From contig CM035151.1 in the NCBI GenBank assembly GCA_020205615.1, positions 15,292,322 through 15,356,321 of the forward strand: a DNA stretch of 64,000 nucleotides, written 5' to 3'. Below the pieces are notes generated by a model. The model saw only the letters and a list, made by a program, of their open reading frames with translations, did no database searches and had not been told where the DNA came from. Of this stretch, positions 34,526 through 49,345 are shown piece after piece; positions within the stretch are counted from its first letter, which is position 1; the number at the start of each line of letters is the position of its first letter. The stretch is from Panax quinquefolius (Eukaryota; Streptophyta; Magnoliopsida; Apiales; Araliaceae). The translations under genes and the position numbers were made by a program.

Positions 34526-37500
34526 ACCTCCCTCCTTATGAAATTTCGTCCTCGAAATTGACGTACGTCACTGTGTTTTCAAAAGATGAGAATACCTCGC
34601 TTTCATTTCCGCTTCTAATTCCCGGTGTCATTTCCTCAATAGCATGGTTTCTCCACAAAACCTTAACTTGTGGTATAACCTCAGATACATGGGACATATT
34701 TCTTTCCTATCCAAGATCTTGACAGTACCTCCTCGTGCGTTAAGTCTTCGATTATCTCTTCCTAGGTTAACTCAACGACGTGTGGTTGAATTCGTCCACA
34801 TATTTACGTAACATCGATACGTGAAAAACGCGCATGAACACGCGTCATACTTGGTAGTAAAAGCGAGTCTATAGGCCACGCTCCTATTCGATCGAGAATT
34901 TCAAATGGATTAATAAATCGAAGGTTTGAGCTTTCCTCACCTCACCGATTCTCGCTTTTGAAATAACAACTTTTTGTACCACCTGCTTCAAATTCATCAG
35001 CTCCGGTGTGTAGCTTAAACAGCTTTAACTTTATCGATTAAAGTCGATTGTACTTGTATATCATCACGTGGGTACCTAGAGTTTTCATCTCCATCTCTAT
35101 TATTTGTAAATTATACTGAAATGAGTCTTTGCCAATATCGTACTCGTGATTGTATAATGATCTTCTACTCAACACGTCACCTACCACGTTCGCTTTTTCA
35201 GGATGGCATTGTCGAACATGTCTTTGAAATGAGTCTCCTCTTGAGTTCTTCAAGCTCTTCTCACATTCCTTGCTCCATTCGAATTTTGTATCTCTACGAA
35301 GTCAATTTGCGTTAATGGAATAAATGATTCAAGAATATCCTTCAACGAATCTCCGATAATAACCAACTAAGCTTGAAAGCTACGTATGTCGATTACCGAA
35401 GCTTAGGTTGTTCTCAATCGTGACTCATATCCCAACCTTGGATAAGACGTTACAATGACACCTATCGCTTTTACTTATCGCACGAATATGGTGTCCCCTA
35501 CGGAGAGTCTGGCTTTGCATTCCACAAAAGGAAGTCACCAGATAAAAGGCTCGTGTACCAAATTCTATAGTTGAATTTTTAACTTCAAGTTCAATAGAGC
35601 CATTCGATATGAGATTTTAGAAATGAGTTTTGACTGGGTTCAAAGTCGATACAAAATTTAATATCGATCTTCTGAGTAAACCAAGAAATTCTTCAGAAAT
35701 TCGTCGGAAAAATCAATAACAACAGGAATATTATTCAAATCTGACGTGTCTTTATTCAAATCCATAACATGGACTAAGAAAACTTGACATCCATAATAAA
35801 CGAATGATTTCATGGCTTGATATGAAAATGTTTGACTACAATGGTTTGATTGCTTGAATTGAATAACAAGTTGCTTAGGAATATGAAAACTAACAACCTT
35901 ACGAAAAAGTAATCAATTTTGGCGTGATGAGTAGTTAACCTTAAAATCAAAAGCAAATATCTCTATAGAAATAAGGTTAACGGTGTAATGTGATAAAGCC
36001 TACAACCCTGAATCAAGCAAGATTTCTAAACAACGGATGTAATGAAAGTTTCTCCTAATGGAGTCTCCATAAAAAGGTCAAAGTCTAATTTCTCCGTAGT
36101 CAAGTTCAAACGTTGAGTCTGCAAGCAAGAGAGATAAAAGAATGGGTAGAACCCAGATTCAAGTAAGGTATAAACTTCGCAAGAATTTATAATTAACTAA
36201 CCCGTGCTAACTTTGTTCGGGTTCTCGCATTTTGATTTGGTCACGACAAACGCTCTTCCGTAAAACCGCTGACTTTGACTTTTCCGGGACATCCTTTTGA
36301 GTCACCATTCCCACCGGACTGGGTTTCGATCTGCGTCTAATCTCGGCGATATGTCATTCTTTTCCACAATTATAAGCATACCTTAAATCTGTTGGGGCGA
36401 TTTGAGGTGATATGTTCCTCTTTCCCACATTTGTAACATACGACCGGTGGTCTTTCTCCTCCTCTGGAACCGATTTGCTTCATCAAGCGGCGACGCCTTC
36501 ACATGGTCGTTGTTGAATCTCCTCTTTTAAAATCTCCTCCCGACTCGCTTCTTCTATTTTCATGGCCACGATTACCACCAGAGTGGTTACCGCCTTTGTC
36601 CGTATTCTTCTTTCTCCGCTGGTTATCGTTATTCTGATGACTGCTATCTTCGTTATGATCCTGGTTATGGTCCCTCGGTTGAACGTATCGTTATCACGCT
36701 CTAACAACCGAGCCTGCTGACAACATCCGAATAGAGAGAAAATTTATGAGAAATGAGATCGACGTATGTCGGGTTTCAAACCTCTCGAAACATCCGCGTC
36801 ATACGTTCCTCATTCTCCACCAAATGAGGTGCAAACACGGATAACTCCGCGAACTTCGCCTCGTCTTAAGACACCGCCGTGTTATTCTCGCTCCGCCTAA
36901 TAAACTCCACTTCCTTCATATAGACGAATACTTTCGGAGAAAGTACTTGTCGTTGAACTGCTTCTCAATCGCTCTCCCTGACATGCCGAGTTCGGTTTGA
37001 TGGAGTACGCTTCACGATTCCCACCATGAATCGCCCAAGTTATTTTAACATAAAAAGTAGCGAATGGAACTTTCTGTTCCTCCGTGCATCCCAAGACATC
37101 GAATATCTTGGTAATTTGTTTTGACCCACGCCTCCGCCTTTTAATCGGATCCGACTTTCCCCTGCAATTGCGTGGTCCCAACTCTTTGAATCGCTTGTTT
37201 GTGACCACCCGTAAATTGCTATCATTTCCTCCTATATTTTGAACACGAGTCTCCTCGTCGATTTTGCATGAATCGCAAAAAGCTTCTAAACATCCCCTCA
37301 TTCATCATCTCCTTTCGGTGGTGTTGTTCACAGGAGGAACATTGTCGACTGTTGCACGCTCTCCTCGTTGGTAAAGACAGTATCTCTCCACGGTCTCATT
37401 TACTCAATCATTAACATTCTCGGTTGCCATTCTTAAATCTCGCCATAAAACAAGGGTTAATTAAGGAAATCAATATATCACATAATATCCTTATATATTA

Positions 37501-37616
37501 ACCAACTAACAAATAAGCTTAGGTAGGACACACTTAATGAAAGAGTTACTCGTCTCTCCCTCCTAGTTCTATTCCCCGATCTCCGCCAGAGATCATATCC
37601 CTAAGCTCGATATGAT
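34526..37616 (-). pseudogene. Element I gag-pol remnant, internally deleted
   Basis: The internal region of the retrotransposon is only about 3.1 kb, against about 4.75 kb in Element II. On the minus strand: a gag N-terminal part at 37301-36897 (KQITKIFDVLGCTEEQKVPF), a zinc-knuckle/basic region near 36300-36700, protease and early RT traces at 35500-36250, RNase H remnants at 35400-35038 (ANVVGDVLSRRS), and a chromodomain-like end at 34530-34900. Most of RT and the integrase core is missing. Frames are broken throughout, so it is non-autonomous. Confidence 0.7.
37600..37616 (-). other. Element I primer-binding site (degraded)
   Basis: Next to the 5' LTR end the minus strand reads ATCATATCGAGCTTAG. 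Elements II and III read TGGTATCGAGC and TGGTATGTCGAGC here. All resemble the initiator-Met tRNA site TGGTATCAGAGC with its CAG altered. Confidence 0.55.
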
Positions 37617-40600
37617 TGTGACGTCCCCAAAATAGGTCCATTCCATCCAACCCATTCTGAGTCGCCAAATACATGGTACAAAAATAACTACAACTTTATT
37701 ATTACAACATATAAATCGTGAGTTTAAATACGAGATATTGCCATCTGCATAATATCCACACGCAAATAAATCTCCATCATAATTATTGATACATTATTTT
37801 ACAAAAATGGTGAGGACTACTAAATAACTCTCTCTAACCTTCATTCCATACCCCCACTGCATTTCGCTTATATTCTCGCTCTCCCGAAAAGAAAAATGGT
37901 ACAACAAGGAAAAGGGTGAGCTCAACTAGCCCAAAGAAGAATATTATGACTAAGATAATATACAACAAATTATCGTTAGTCTTCAACAGGAAAAATCTAA
38001 TAGAATACAATAGACAACAAGTTTTAAATCAATATTCGCAATGAAATAATAATTCATTAGAAGAGTTAAGTAGAGAATGCAAACTAACTATCTTCATGTA
38101 TGAATTTAAAAGTTCATCGCTCATCTTTTATCCCCGTAACATCAATCAATATATATCTGGAATCAAATATTCATCTTTTGCTCTACAAGCCAAAGATATT
38201 CATCGATTGGTTATGTTCATCTAAACACTGCTCATCTTTGCACCACGAGCCAAAAATATTCATAAGAAATCATTCATCTTCGCACTCTGAAGCCAAAGAT
38301 ATTCAATAATATCATCATTTAAGGCCGAGGATGATGAAAATATTTTTAAAGAAACGAATCCAAAGAAACAAAATGACAAGAATTAAGGATTAAGGATTCG
38401 TACTTTGTTTTATCCATGTCCAACAATACCTCAAAAAATAATCATAGTGGTGTAAAATTCAAGAATGATCAAAACATGGATATAATCAAAGCTAGTATCC
38501 GAATAGATATTTTGACGAAAAAGGAAAATTTTTATTTTTCGATGAATAGTCTTAGATTCGTGAATAGTGTCGATATCGTGAATAGTCTTGAGTATCGTGA
38601 ATAGTAAATCAGACACCAAAAGTTCCAAATTTGATAAAAACTTCAGATCAATATTTCAAAGATAATGATATTGAAGAAATAATATCATTACGAAAAAAAA
38701 TAATATCCCTTACCTCGAAAGACAAGATTTCTAGTTGAAACAGGATATAAAGCATGACTTGAACTTGACCAGATATAGCAATACTCAAAGTATACTCAAA
38801 ATACTCACAAAAATATGCTCGATAATATAGAGAGAAACTTTAGTTTACGGTGTGATTTTCAATTTTAACCCAAGACACCTATTTATAGGAAAATGCTTAG
38901 AACACCAAAAGTAGAAAATTTATTAAAATATTTATTATTATTTTCTAAAACTTCCTACGCATTACATGTTTCTTAATCCAAGATCACCACACATGTAGCC
39001 CACCTCCCAAAAAAGTAATAAAAACGTTTTTTTATTTAAAATAATTAAAACTTCCAAAATCAATTATTTCAAGCTTCATGTAGGACCCTCACTTTTATAA
39101 ATAAAGATGAATTTTCTATAAATATTATTTTGAATATTATGGAATAAATTTGATATAATGTTATAGTTGTGGGTAATATTTATAAATTTTGCAAAGTATG
39201 CAAGTGGTTATATTATTCGATTGGTGGGGAATATTCTTGGTTTAGCAGGGAATATTCGTACAACTACCAATCATTGGTGGACCTCATAAATAGAATTATT
39301 GTCGGATTGAAAAACGACAAAAATATTTTATCAATCAACGACGGAAGTTTTACTGGTTGATCTCTTGTTGAACTACTCGGTAGTAAAAAACATGATAATA
39401 CGCAGTTGCATAAGTAGCACACGGTATTGATTATTGATGCTTATGTGAGAAGTCACTCCAGTTTGATTCCATTATTGTCGATTAATAATATGAATTATTA
39501 TAATGCGATAATGACGTTTTGTTTTATTCGTATTATTAACGTAATAAAACGAAACATCTTTTATATATAAAATGTAATACTTTATTAAAGTTATTCTATA
39601 AATAAAATATATTATATTTTATTATGCATAGTGTTGCGTAGTGTTTTGCATAGTGTTGCATAAGATTTGCATAGTAAAATGTTTTTATATAAATAGAATA
39701 TATTATATTTTATTTAAAAGATTTTGCTTTAAATATGGACCGTCGATTAAAGTAAATCAATCTGGACCGTTTCTCATGGATTAATTACTATGCATTTTAT
39801 TTTTTCTATAAATAGAAGCTCTTTCCTTCATTATTTTCTTACAATTCAATTTGAAACTCTGTAGAGAGAAACTATAGAGAAGAAGAAAAGTATTCCGCTA
39901 CTTCACTTCGCGAATATTCAGTTCTTCTAAGGTAGGGAATATTATTTGTTGTACTAAATAAGGGATATTATTCATTTGTATTCATGAAGAGAACTTGATT
40001 ATTCCATTCCTTATTATTCATTGGAATAACTTGTATACGCGACTACCCTATACTTGGTGACATTCTTCTATTATTCATCTTTTTATTATTCATTTGGAAC
40101 ATCCATGCATGTGTGTTTTACACCCACTGGTTCCGCTCTTTATTATTCTGTTGGAACATCCTGTCATGTGTTTTACACACCGTTCCTTCTTTATTATTCT
40201 GTTGAATATCCTATCATGTGTTTTACACCGGATCCGGTTCCATCTTTATTATTCGGTTGGAACATCCCGTCTTGCAGAATTTCACCCACCGTTCCGTTAT
40301 TATTATTTTGTTGGAATAACTCATACTACGCAATCTACCGCATGCATGATGATTTCTTTTGTTATTCCATTCTTTATTATACCCAGTTAGTTAAAACTTT
40401 GACTTCTATACTCCATGAAATTAGTAGAATATCCTTGATATTTGCGTTTCATCCAATATCTTTTCATGGAAATATTCTTCCGATCATTCTTGAATTTTAC
40501 TCTACAAAATGATGTCATGTTGACAATTTGGGCGTTAATAATTCTGGATAAAATAATTCTTGAACTTGTTTTATTGAATTCTTATATCATTGTCATCATC

Positions 40601-41998
40601 CTCATGTTTATATTTTTTTAAAGTCATCTACGTGGCTCATAGTGTATAGATGGACTTGGTATGATTATGACCGAGAGACTATTCGGTGTAATCATGGATA
40701 GTAATGTTACAAATGATGTGGTAAAAATCCTCGATTAGTAGTAGTGCATTGATGGATGATTGTTGGCATGATCATGACCATTAAAGAATACACAACTATT
40801 CTTGGCCCGTAGTCGTGAATAATTATGGTCGTGATACTAAAGAATATCCTTGGCCAGTAGTGCGGGGTGATTCGATGATGTGGATTATTTATTAAAGTTT
40901 GAGTCTCAAATTTATAATGATGATGAAAAACCTTTTAAATCATACAAGATAGTAGATTTTATTTTCTACTTGACTCTTTTAATGGATTGCTTGTTCATCT
41001 GCAGTTAAACTTGATGTTTATTATATTTTATCGGTTTAACATCATTAAAGGCTAATGATAATTTATTCGCATTATCTTAGTCATAATATTTCTTCTTGGG
41101 CTAGTTGAGCTCACCTTTCTTTCATTTGTTCTCTTGAAAATGAGAACATAAATTGGACGAAGCTGGAACGAAGTAATGGTCCAGAGGATAACATTAGTAG
41201 TCCTCACTATTCTCTGAAATAATGTGATAATAATTGTAATGAGGACTCCTTTTGAGTTTGTATAATATCTAGTAAACAATATTTGTATTCAAACTTACAG
41301 TTTATGTCGTATTGTACACATGCTTATATTTGTAAGTTGTATTTAATTACATACCATGTATCTGACTACCCAAGATGGGTGATGTATACCTAATTTTGGG
41401 GGCGTCACATTCGGAACTTCAATAATTCATAATAAATAGCCCTTTTATCAAAAAATTTGAATCCCGCAAATTTTTATAGGAAATTCAATTCTCTACAACT
41501 TCTTTGTAAGAAAGTTTTTCCAAATTCCAAATGTAATTGGCCAAAAATCCACAAACAGACGATTTTACAAGCTATAATCAAATTTCTATCGATAATTGTG
41601 TCCACCAACACACAAAATATGTGTTAAACATTTATTGCCACAAAATACTCTTCCTCCTCATATACTCATATATCCACATTCATTATAAAATATCACTAGT
41701 TAATATATTATTAAAATAATATATTTAAATGAATTATTTTATCAGAAAAAGATAAAATATTAATTTTCAACAATTGTCATATTAATAATTTTCTCCATCT
41801 ATATCCACATAAAATCAATATTTTCCTCATTATATAAATCAATAATTAATTATTCACAAATAATATTACAGAATCACAATCTTGATCGCAAAACTGTGTA
41901 GTTCTCGGGAAAAGGGGGCTTTCGATAAGGATCTCTCCTTACTAACGCGGAATTAGGTGACCAAACCTCTCTTTAGACAGAACTTTCTAGACAATGTC
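37617..41998 (-). mobile_element. Element I 5' LTR, split by a solo LTR and cut by Element II
   Basis: Homology to the Element I 3' LTR runs 37617-39078, is interrupted by a foreign LTR (39079-41409), resumes at 41410 (GAACTTCAATAATTC) and stops at 41998, where Element II begins. The remaining LTR end must lie beyond the window, on the far side of Element II. Confidence 0.8.
39079..41409 (+). mobile_element. Solo LTR (related to Element III) inserted in Element I
   Basis: It begins TGTAGGACCCTC and ends TTTTGGGGGCGTCACA, about 2.33 kb. It is homologous over its length to the LTRs at 49566-52083 and 61340 onward. There is no internal coding region on either side, so it is a solo LTR. A TATAAATA promoter box is at 39807-39814, and tandem units of about 57 bases (TGTGTTTTACACCGG) at 40075-40345. 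Confidence 0.85.
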
Positions 41999-44594
41999 TG
42001 TGATGCCCCCAAAATAGGTATACATCACCCATTCTGAGTTGTCAATATATGGTACAGAAACAACTACAACTTTATTATTACAACAAGAAAAGCTGTGAGT
42101 TTGAATACAAATATTATCTTCTGTATAATATCTATACTCAAATAAATTCTCATCACATTTATTGATACATTATTTTACAAAAATGGTGAGGACTACTAAA
42201 CAACTCTCTCTAGAACCTTCATTCCATACCCTCACTTAGTACTTCGCTATATTCTCGCCTCCCGAGAAGAAAAATGGAACAAAAAGAAAAAGGTGAGCTC
42301 AACTAGCCGAAGAAAGAATATTATGACTAAGATAATATACAACAAATTATCATTAGTCTTTAACAGGAAAAAATCTAATAGAATACAATAGACAACAAGT
42401 TTTAAATCAATATTCGCAGCTGAAATAATAATTCATTAGAAGAGTTAAGTAGAGAATGCAAACAACTATCTTCTACATGTATGAATTTAAAAGTTCATCG
42501 CTCATCTTTTATCCCCAGAACATCAATCAATATACATCCGAATCAAATATTCATCTTTGCACTACAGTGCCAAAGATATTCATCAATTAATCATGTTCAT
42601 ATAAACACTGCTCATCTTTGCACTACTGGTAGAAGATATTCATCGAAATCATTCATCTTTTGACTACGTGCCAAAGATATTCAATAATATCATCATTTAA
42701 GACCGAGGATGATGAAAAATATTTTTAAAGAAACGAATCCAAAGATGAAAACAAAATGACAAGGATTAAGGATTAATGATTCGTACTTTATTTTATCCAT
42801 GTCCAAAAATACCTCAAAAATAATTATATTGGTGTAAAAATTCAAGAATGATCAAAACATGGATACAATCAAAGCTAGTATCCGAATAGAGATATTTTGA
42901 CTGAAAAAGAAAATTTTCATTTTTCGATGAATAAGTCTTAGTGATTAAGAAATAGTATCGTGATACGTGAATAGTTCCGTATACGTGAATAAGAACTCCA
43001 AACACTAAAATTTCTAAATTTGATTAAAAGTTCAGATCAATACTTGGCATAATGATATTAGAATAAATAATATCATTAAAAAAATATCTCTTACCTCGAA
43101 AGATCAAGATTTCTAATTGAACACAGGATATAAAGCTATGACTTGAACTTGCAATAGTATAGCAATACTCAAAATATACTCAAAATACTCACAAGAATAC
43201 GCGATAATATAGAGTGAGAAATTTTCGCTTTACGTGTGATTTTCAATTCTAACCCAAGACCTTATTTATAAGAAAATGCTTAGAACACCAAAGCGAAAAA
43301 TTTAATAAAATATTCGCACACTTATTTTGCTTCAAAACCTCGTACCACCAAACAAATTTCACCCTCACAAGACTTGCACAAAAAACGTTTTTCATATTTA
43401 AAATATTTTAAACTTTCAAAATTAATTATTTTGAGCTTGAACTTCAATAATTCATAATAAATAGCCCTTTTTGTCGAAAAATTGAAACTCGCGACTTTTA
43501 TAGGAAATTCAATTCTCTACAATTTTCCGGAAGAAAGTTTTTCCAAATTCCAAATGAAATCTACCAAATCCACAAACCAGACGATTTTATGGTATAATCA
43601 AATTTCAAATCAATAAATGGGGTCCACCAACATGTTTAACATGTTTTAAACATTTATTAAAACAAAAATACTCTTCCTCCTCGTATACTCATATATCCCA
43701 CATTCGTTGTAAAAATATCACCATTATTATATTATTAAAATATAATAATATATTTAATTAATTATTTTATCGAGAAAAAGATAAAATTTCAATTTTAACA
43801 ATTGTCACATTAAAATTTTCTCCATCTATATCCACATAAAATCAATATTTTCCTCATCATATGAATCAATAATTAATTATTCACAAATAATATTACGAGA
43901 ATCACAATATTGATAACGAGGCGGTTCCTGGAAAGAAGGGGCTATCCAATAAGAATTTCTCCTTACTAAAGACGCAATTAGGTGACCAAACCTCTCCTTG
44001 AGATGAACTTTCTAGACATTGCCAATAATGTTATCTAATAATATTATTCGGATAATATGAATTATTGCTTCGATAATGAAAATCTCTTGTGTAATGACAA
44101 TTATTGAAACAACATCAATATTAAATATCAAAGCGTGAATTACTAAATCAATAAAATCTTTGAGCGAATAATTCACGTAACCATTATTGAGTAAAGGCCT
44201 TCTTACGTAAAAATCAATAATTGGTGCAATACCGTATAATCTTCTTTGTGTTTTAACCAATTTAGTATTTTAACAATGATTATTATTTGGTAACTACTAC
44301 TGTATATTATTTTTAAACAACTTATATTTGTCGTTTTCTTCATCCAATCGTTTTCCATTATGGGGCCCATGAAAAGATCAAGGCAGGTAAATATCGAATA
44401 TTCCCCCAACAATGAAGAATATTCCACAACCAAACGAATATTCCCTGAAACTAACAATGAATATTTTATAACCACTTGCTTATTTTGAAATATTTGCGTA
44501 TTTTACCCAAAACTATCCACATTAATCAAATCAAACCTTACTATTTCAAAATAGAGAAAATTAAATTTCATTAATAATAAGTTGGGGTCTTATA
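41999..44594 (-). mobile_element. Element II (Ty3/gypsy), 3' LTR
   Basis: The minus strand begins at 44594 after a purine tract (CATAAGGAGGGGAGGT) and ends at 41999 with GGGGGCATCACA. It is about 2.6 kb and related to the Element I LTR but distinct. It interrupts the Element I 5' LTR at GTCTAGAAAG. Confidence 0.85.
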
Positions 44595-47500
44595 ACCTCC
44601 CCTCCTTATGAAATTTCGTCCTCGAAATTGATGTATCGACACTGGTGTTTCGAAAGGTGAGGATACCTCGCTTTCATTTCCGCTTTCCAATTCCCGGTCA
44701 TCTCCTCTATAGCATGATTCCTCCACAAAACTTTAACTTGTGGTATGACCTTTGTCGTAGGGACATGCTCCTTCCTATCCAAGATCTTGACAGTACCTCT
44801 TCAGACGTTAAGTCTTGGCTATCTCGTCCGGTTGTAACTTCTATAATGTGGTTCGGTCTTTCACATATTTACGAAGTACGAGATATGTGAAACACATTAT
44901 GAACACGAGACATACTTTCGAGGTAACGCGAGTCTATAGGCTACATTTCCTACTCGGTCGAGAATTTGAAATGGACCAATAAATCGTGGATTGAGCTTTC
45001 CTCTCTTCCCAAATCTTGTAACTCCTTCCATGGAACAACTCGCGAACAATATACGATCCCCTATACTAAATTCCACGTCCTTTCGATGAAGATCCGCATA
45101 ACTCTTTTTGTCGATCTTGTGCCGCTTTGTATCGTTGTCGAATCATTTGGATCTTTTAGGTGAGTCATATACGTATTAACTTCGGGTCCCAACAATGTTG
45201 CTTCACCCACCTCATCCCAACATATTGGAGAGCGACACTTTCGTCCCATATAATGCTTCAAATGGAGCCACACCTATACTTGCCTGATAACTGTTGTTGT
45301 AGGAGAATTTCATCAATGGTAAATACTTATCCCAACTGCCCTTGAAGTCTAGGACACAGAGTCTTAATAGATCTTCAAGAGTGTGAATAGTCCTCTCTGA
45401 TTGTCCGTCTGTTTGGGGATGGTATGCCGAACTAAATCGCAAATCCGAGCCCATAGCTTTTTGCAAGCTAACCCAAAATCTTGAAGTGAATCTTGGGTCA
45501 CGATCCGAAACTATGGATACAGGCATGCCATGTAACCTCACAATCTCATTCACGTACATACTAGCAAGACGTTCAAGGAATAAGTCTCCGTGATCGGCAA
45601 GAAATGAGCGGACTTGGTTAATCTATCAACAATAACCCAAATAACGCATCGATGTCTTGAGAAACCATAGGAAGACCCGTAACGAAATCCATGGTAATGT
45701 GTTCCCACTTCCATTTCGAATCTAAAGTGGTTCTGCAATCGGACCCTTAGGTACTAGATGCTCCTTTTACACGTTGACAAGTTAAACACGTTGAGATAAA
45801 CTTTGCAATCTCTCTCTTCATATTGTTCCACCAAAATGTATGTCAAGATCACGATACATTTTAGTACTTCCAGGATGGATTGCAAATGGTGTATTGTGTG
45901 CCTCCATCATAATCTTGTACTTCAAATCGTAGTCGTTAGGGACACAAAGTCTAGAGTGGACTCAAGTATTCCTTCTTCATCAATTCTCGCTTAGGAATAG
46001 CTCCTTCTTGTACTTTCTTCTTCATACGCATCGCCTCCTGATTGGGTGGCTTGAAAGCGACCTTAACTTTTTATTAAAGATGGCTCTGTCGTATACTTGA
46101 CATCATCGCACTCGTTCTCGTGATATGATCTTCTACTTAACGCATCACCTACCACGTTCGCTTTTCTAGGATAGTATTGAATAGTGTGGTCGTGTCTTTC
46201 AATAGCTCGAGCCAACGTCATTTCTTGCGTGTTGAGTTCTTTTTGAGTGAAGAAATATTTAAGGCTTTTATGGTCCGAATATATCTCCACTTTCTCCCAT
46301 ATAGATAGTGCCTCCGGATCTTTAAGCGCAACGATCACGCTAACTCTAGATCATGAGTAGGATAATTCCTCTCATATTCTTTAAGTTGTCGTGAGGCATA
46401 GGCTATGACTTTCCCACGTTGCATGAGAACACATCCTAACCCTTTACAAGCAGCATCATCAGAGATAACAAATCCATCCGTACGGATGGTATTGTTAGAA
46501 ACGAAGTCTAGAAATGAGTCTCTCTTGAGCTCTTGGAAACTCTTCTCGCATTCTTCGCTCCAAACGAATTTTGTATCCTTCCGAGTTAAATTTGGGTTAA
46601 TGGAGTAGCGATTCGAAAACCCTTCCACGAATCTCCGATAATAACCAATAAAGCCCAAAAAGCTACGTCTTGATCCATCGACTTGGTTGCTCCCAACTTT
46701 GTATTGCTCATTGGATCAACAGATACTCCATGTTTCGACACCACATGCCCAAGGAATGCTACTTCTTCACGAACTCGCATTTCTTTAACTTTGCATAAAG
46801 CTTGTTTTCACGAAGCCTTTGAGTACCAAACTTCAAATGATGCTCATGATCTTCACGGCTTTTGGAATATATGAGGATGTCATCAATAAAGACAACAACG
46901 AATCCATCCAAATATTCCTTGAATACTTTGTTCATCATATCCATGAAAGCCAGCAGAGCATTAGTCAATCCGAAAGACACGTGACTAAGAATTCATAATG
47001 CCCGTCATCGAGTTCTAAATGCGGTCTTTGGAATATCCTCGGTTCTAATCTTGGTGATGATATCCGAATCGAAGATCGATCTTTGAAAAGAATTGTGCTC
47101 CTTGCAATCGGTCAAACAGGTCATCAATACGAGGTAGAGGATACCTATTCTTGATGGTGATATGGTTCAATTCTCGATAGTCAATACTGAAAGTCACATA
47201 CTCCCGCCTTTCTTCTTTACTGAATAAAAGCAGGAGCACCCCGAGGAGATGTCTTGGGACGAATGAAACCGATGTCCAACAATTCACAGTAGTTGGACCT
47301 TTTACTCCCCGAAGTTCAATAGGAGCCATTCGATATGGGGTTTTAGAAATGGGCTTTGTACAGGTTCAAGATCAATAAAGAATTCAACTTCACGTTCTGG
47401 GGTAGGCCAGGAAGTTCTTCAGAAATCGTCGGAAAAATCAATAACAACGGAATATTATTCAAATTTGACATGTCTTTATTCAAATCCATAACATGGGCTA

Positions 47501-47900
47501 AGAAATCTTGACATCCGTTTTTCAATAAACGAATAGCTTTATGATTAGATATGACGGTGATTGATTTTAATGGTTTAGTTGCTTAAATTAAATGACAAAG
47601 TTGTTTAGGAATATGAAAGCTAACAACCTTACGAAAACAATCAATTTTGGCATGATGTGTAGTTAACCAATCAATCCCTAAAATCACATCAAAAGCAAGT
47701 ATCTTTAAAGAGATAAAAGGTCAACAGTAAAAAGTGATGGTGCCAACTTGAATCAAACAAGATTTATAAACGATGGATGTGATGAAAGTTTCTCCTAACG
47801 GAGTTTCCACGAGATAAAGTCAATGTCTAATTTCTCCGAGTCAAATTTAAACGTTGAGCACAAGTAGAGAGATAAATGAATGGGTAGCACCAATGATCTA
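44595..47900 (-). pseudogene. Element II pol (protease, RT, RNase H, integrase, C-terminal chromodomain region)
   Basis: In minus-strand order: degraded protease at about 47900-47400; RT at 47329-46760, with [36 protein letters not shown] and the catalytic [12 protein letters not shown] thumb/RNase H at 46780-46063 ([39 protein letters not shown]); integrase at 45738-45212 ([42 protein letters not shown]); and a C-terminal region at 45160-44600. The order PR-RT-RH-IN marks Ty3/gypsy. The motifs and the 2.6 kb LTRs fit the Tekay/Del chromovirus lineage (inference). Frequent small indels split it into short frames, so no intact polyprotein is present. See the findings for a likely technical cause of some indels. 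Confidence 0.8.
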
Positions 47901-47940
47901 GTAAAGTATAAACTTCACAAGAATTTATGATTAGCTTACC

Positions 47941-49200
47941 CGTGATCACCTCGTTTGGGTTCCTCGCATTTTGACCGGTCACAACAAACGTTCTTCGAGA
48001 GAACCGATTGACTTTGATTTTTCCGGGACAATCTTTTGAGTCATCGTCCCCATTGAACTAGGTTTATTCTGCATAATCCCGAAGCGATATGTTCTTCCTT
48101 TCCACAATTATAGCATACCTTGAATTGTGCAGGCGCTTTGGGTGATATGTCCCTCTTTCCGCGTGATTTATAGCATATAACCGGGTGGTCGTTTCTCCTC
48201 CCTTAGAACCCGATTCTTTGCCGACCTTTGTCGTCTTCATATAGTCGTTGTTAAATCTCTTCTTTTAAAATCTCCTCGACTCGCTTCTTCTTTTTCACGG
48301 CCATGATTACCACCAGTGTGGTTACCATTTTGTCCGTCTTTTTCTTTCTCCGTGGTTATCGTTGTTTTGTTGACTACCATCTCCTAATGATCCTCGGTTG
48401 TGGTCCTCGGTTGGCCGTACTCGTTATCTCACTCTAATAATTGAGCCTCATTTACAACATCCGAATAGAGAGAAAATTTATGAGAAATGAGATAATGACG
48501 TATCTTAGGGTTTCAAACCTCTAAGAAACATCCGCGTCATATCGTTCCTCATTCTCCACCAAATGAGGTGCAAACACGAAAACTCTCGCAAACTTTGCCT
48601 CGTCTTCGAGACACAATGTCATGTTGTTTTGTTCTAATCGATGAACTCCACTTCCTTCATATAGCGAAACACTTTCGTGAAAGTATTTGTCATTAAATAG
48701 TTTCTGAAACGCCTCCCAAGACATCTTTGAGTCTGGTGGATGGAGTACGCTTCACGAGACTCCCACCAATGATCCGCCTCGCCACGGAACATAAATGTGG
48801 CGAATGGAACCTTCTGTTCTCCGTGCATCCCAAGACATCGAATATCTTGGTAATTTGCTTGACCCATGTTTCCGCCATGATCGGATCGGACTTTCACTTA
48901 AATTCGTGGTCCCAACTCTTTGAATCTTGGTATTTGTGACAACCCGTGAATTTCTTATCATTTCTCCTGTATTTTGAACACGAGTCTCCTTCATCGATTT
49001 TGCATGAGCTGCAAAAAAGCTTCTAAGCATCCTCGTTCATCATCTCGCCAAGGTGTTGTTCACCGGAGGAACATTGCCGACTATTGCACGTTCTCCTCAT
49101 TGGTGAGTGACAGCGTCTCCACGGTCTCATTTCCATTGTTAATATTCTCGATCGACATTCTCGAATCATGTCATAAAACAAGGGTTAATTAAGAAAATCA
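47941..49200 (-). pseudogene. Element II gag
   Basis: Minus-strand pieces: the N-terminal part at 49030-48752 (TRVQNTGEMIRNSR), the capsid core at 48897-48521 (KLPRYSMSWDA in a shifted frame; ITKIFDVLGC, VPFATF, SWEAFQKLFNDKYF, RLEQNNMTL, VEFI) and an Arg/Gly-rich zinc-knuckle region at about 48470-48050. The gene runs from just after the primer-binding site. It is frameshifted several times. Confidence 0.75.
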
Positions 49201-49332
49201 ATATATTACATAATATCCCATATATACTAACCAACTAACAAATAAGCTTAGGTAGGACACACTAGCGAAGGATTTACTCGTCTCTCCCTCCTAGTTTATT
49301 CCCCGATCTCCGCTTGGAGATCATATCCCTAA

Positions 49333-49345
49333 GCTCGATACCAAC
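49333..49345 (-). other. Element II primer-binding site
   Basis: The minus strand reads TTGGTATCGAGC directly after the 5' LTR end. It matches the initiator-Met tRNA complement TGGTATCAGAGC apart from altered bases at CAG. Confidence 0.7.
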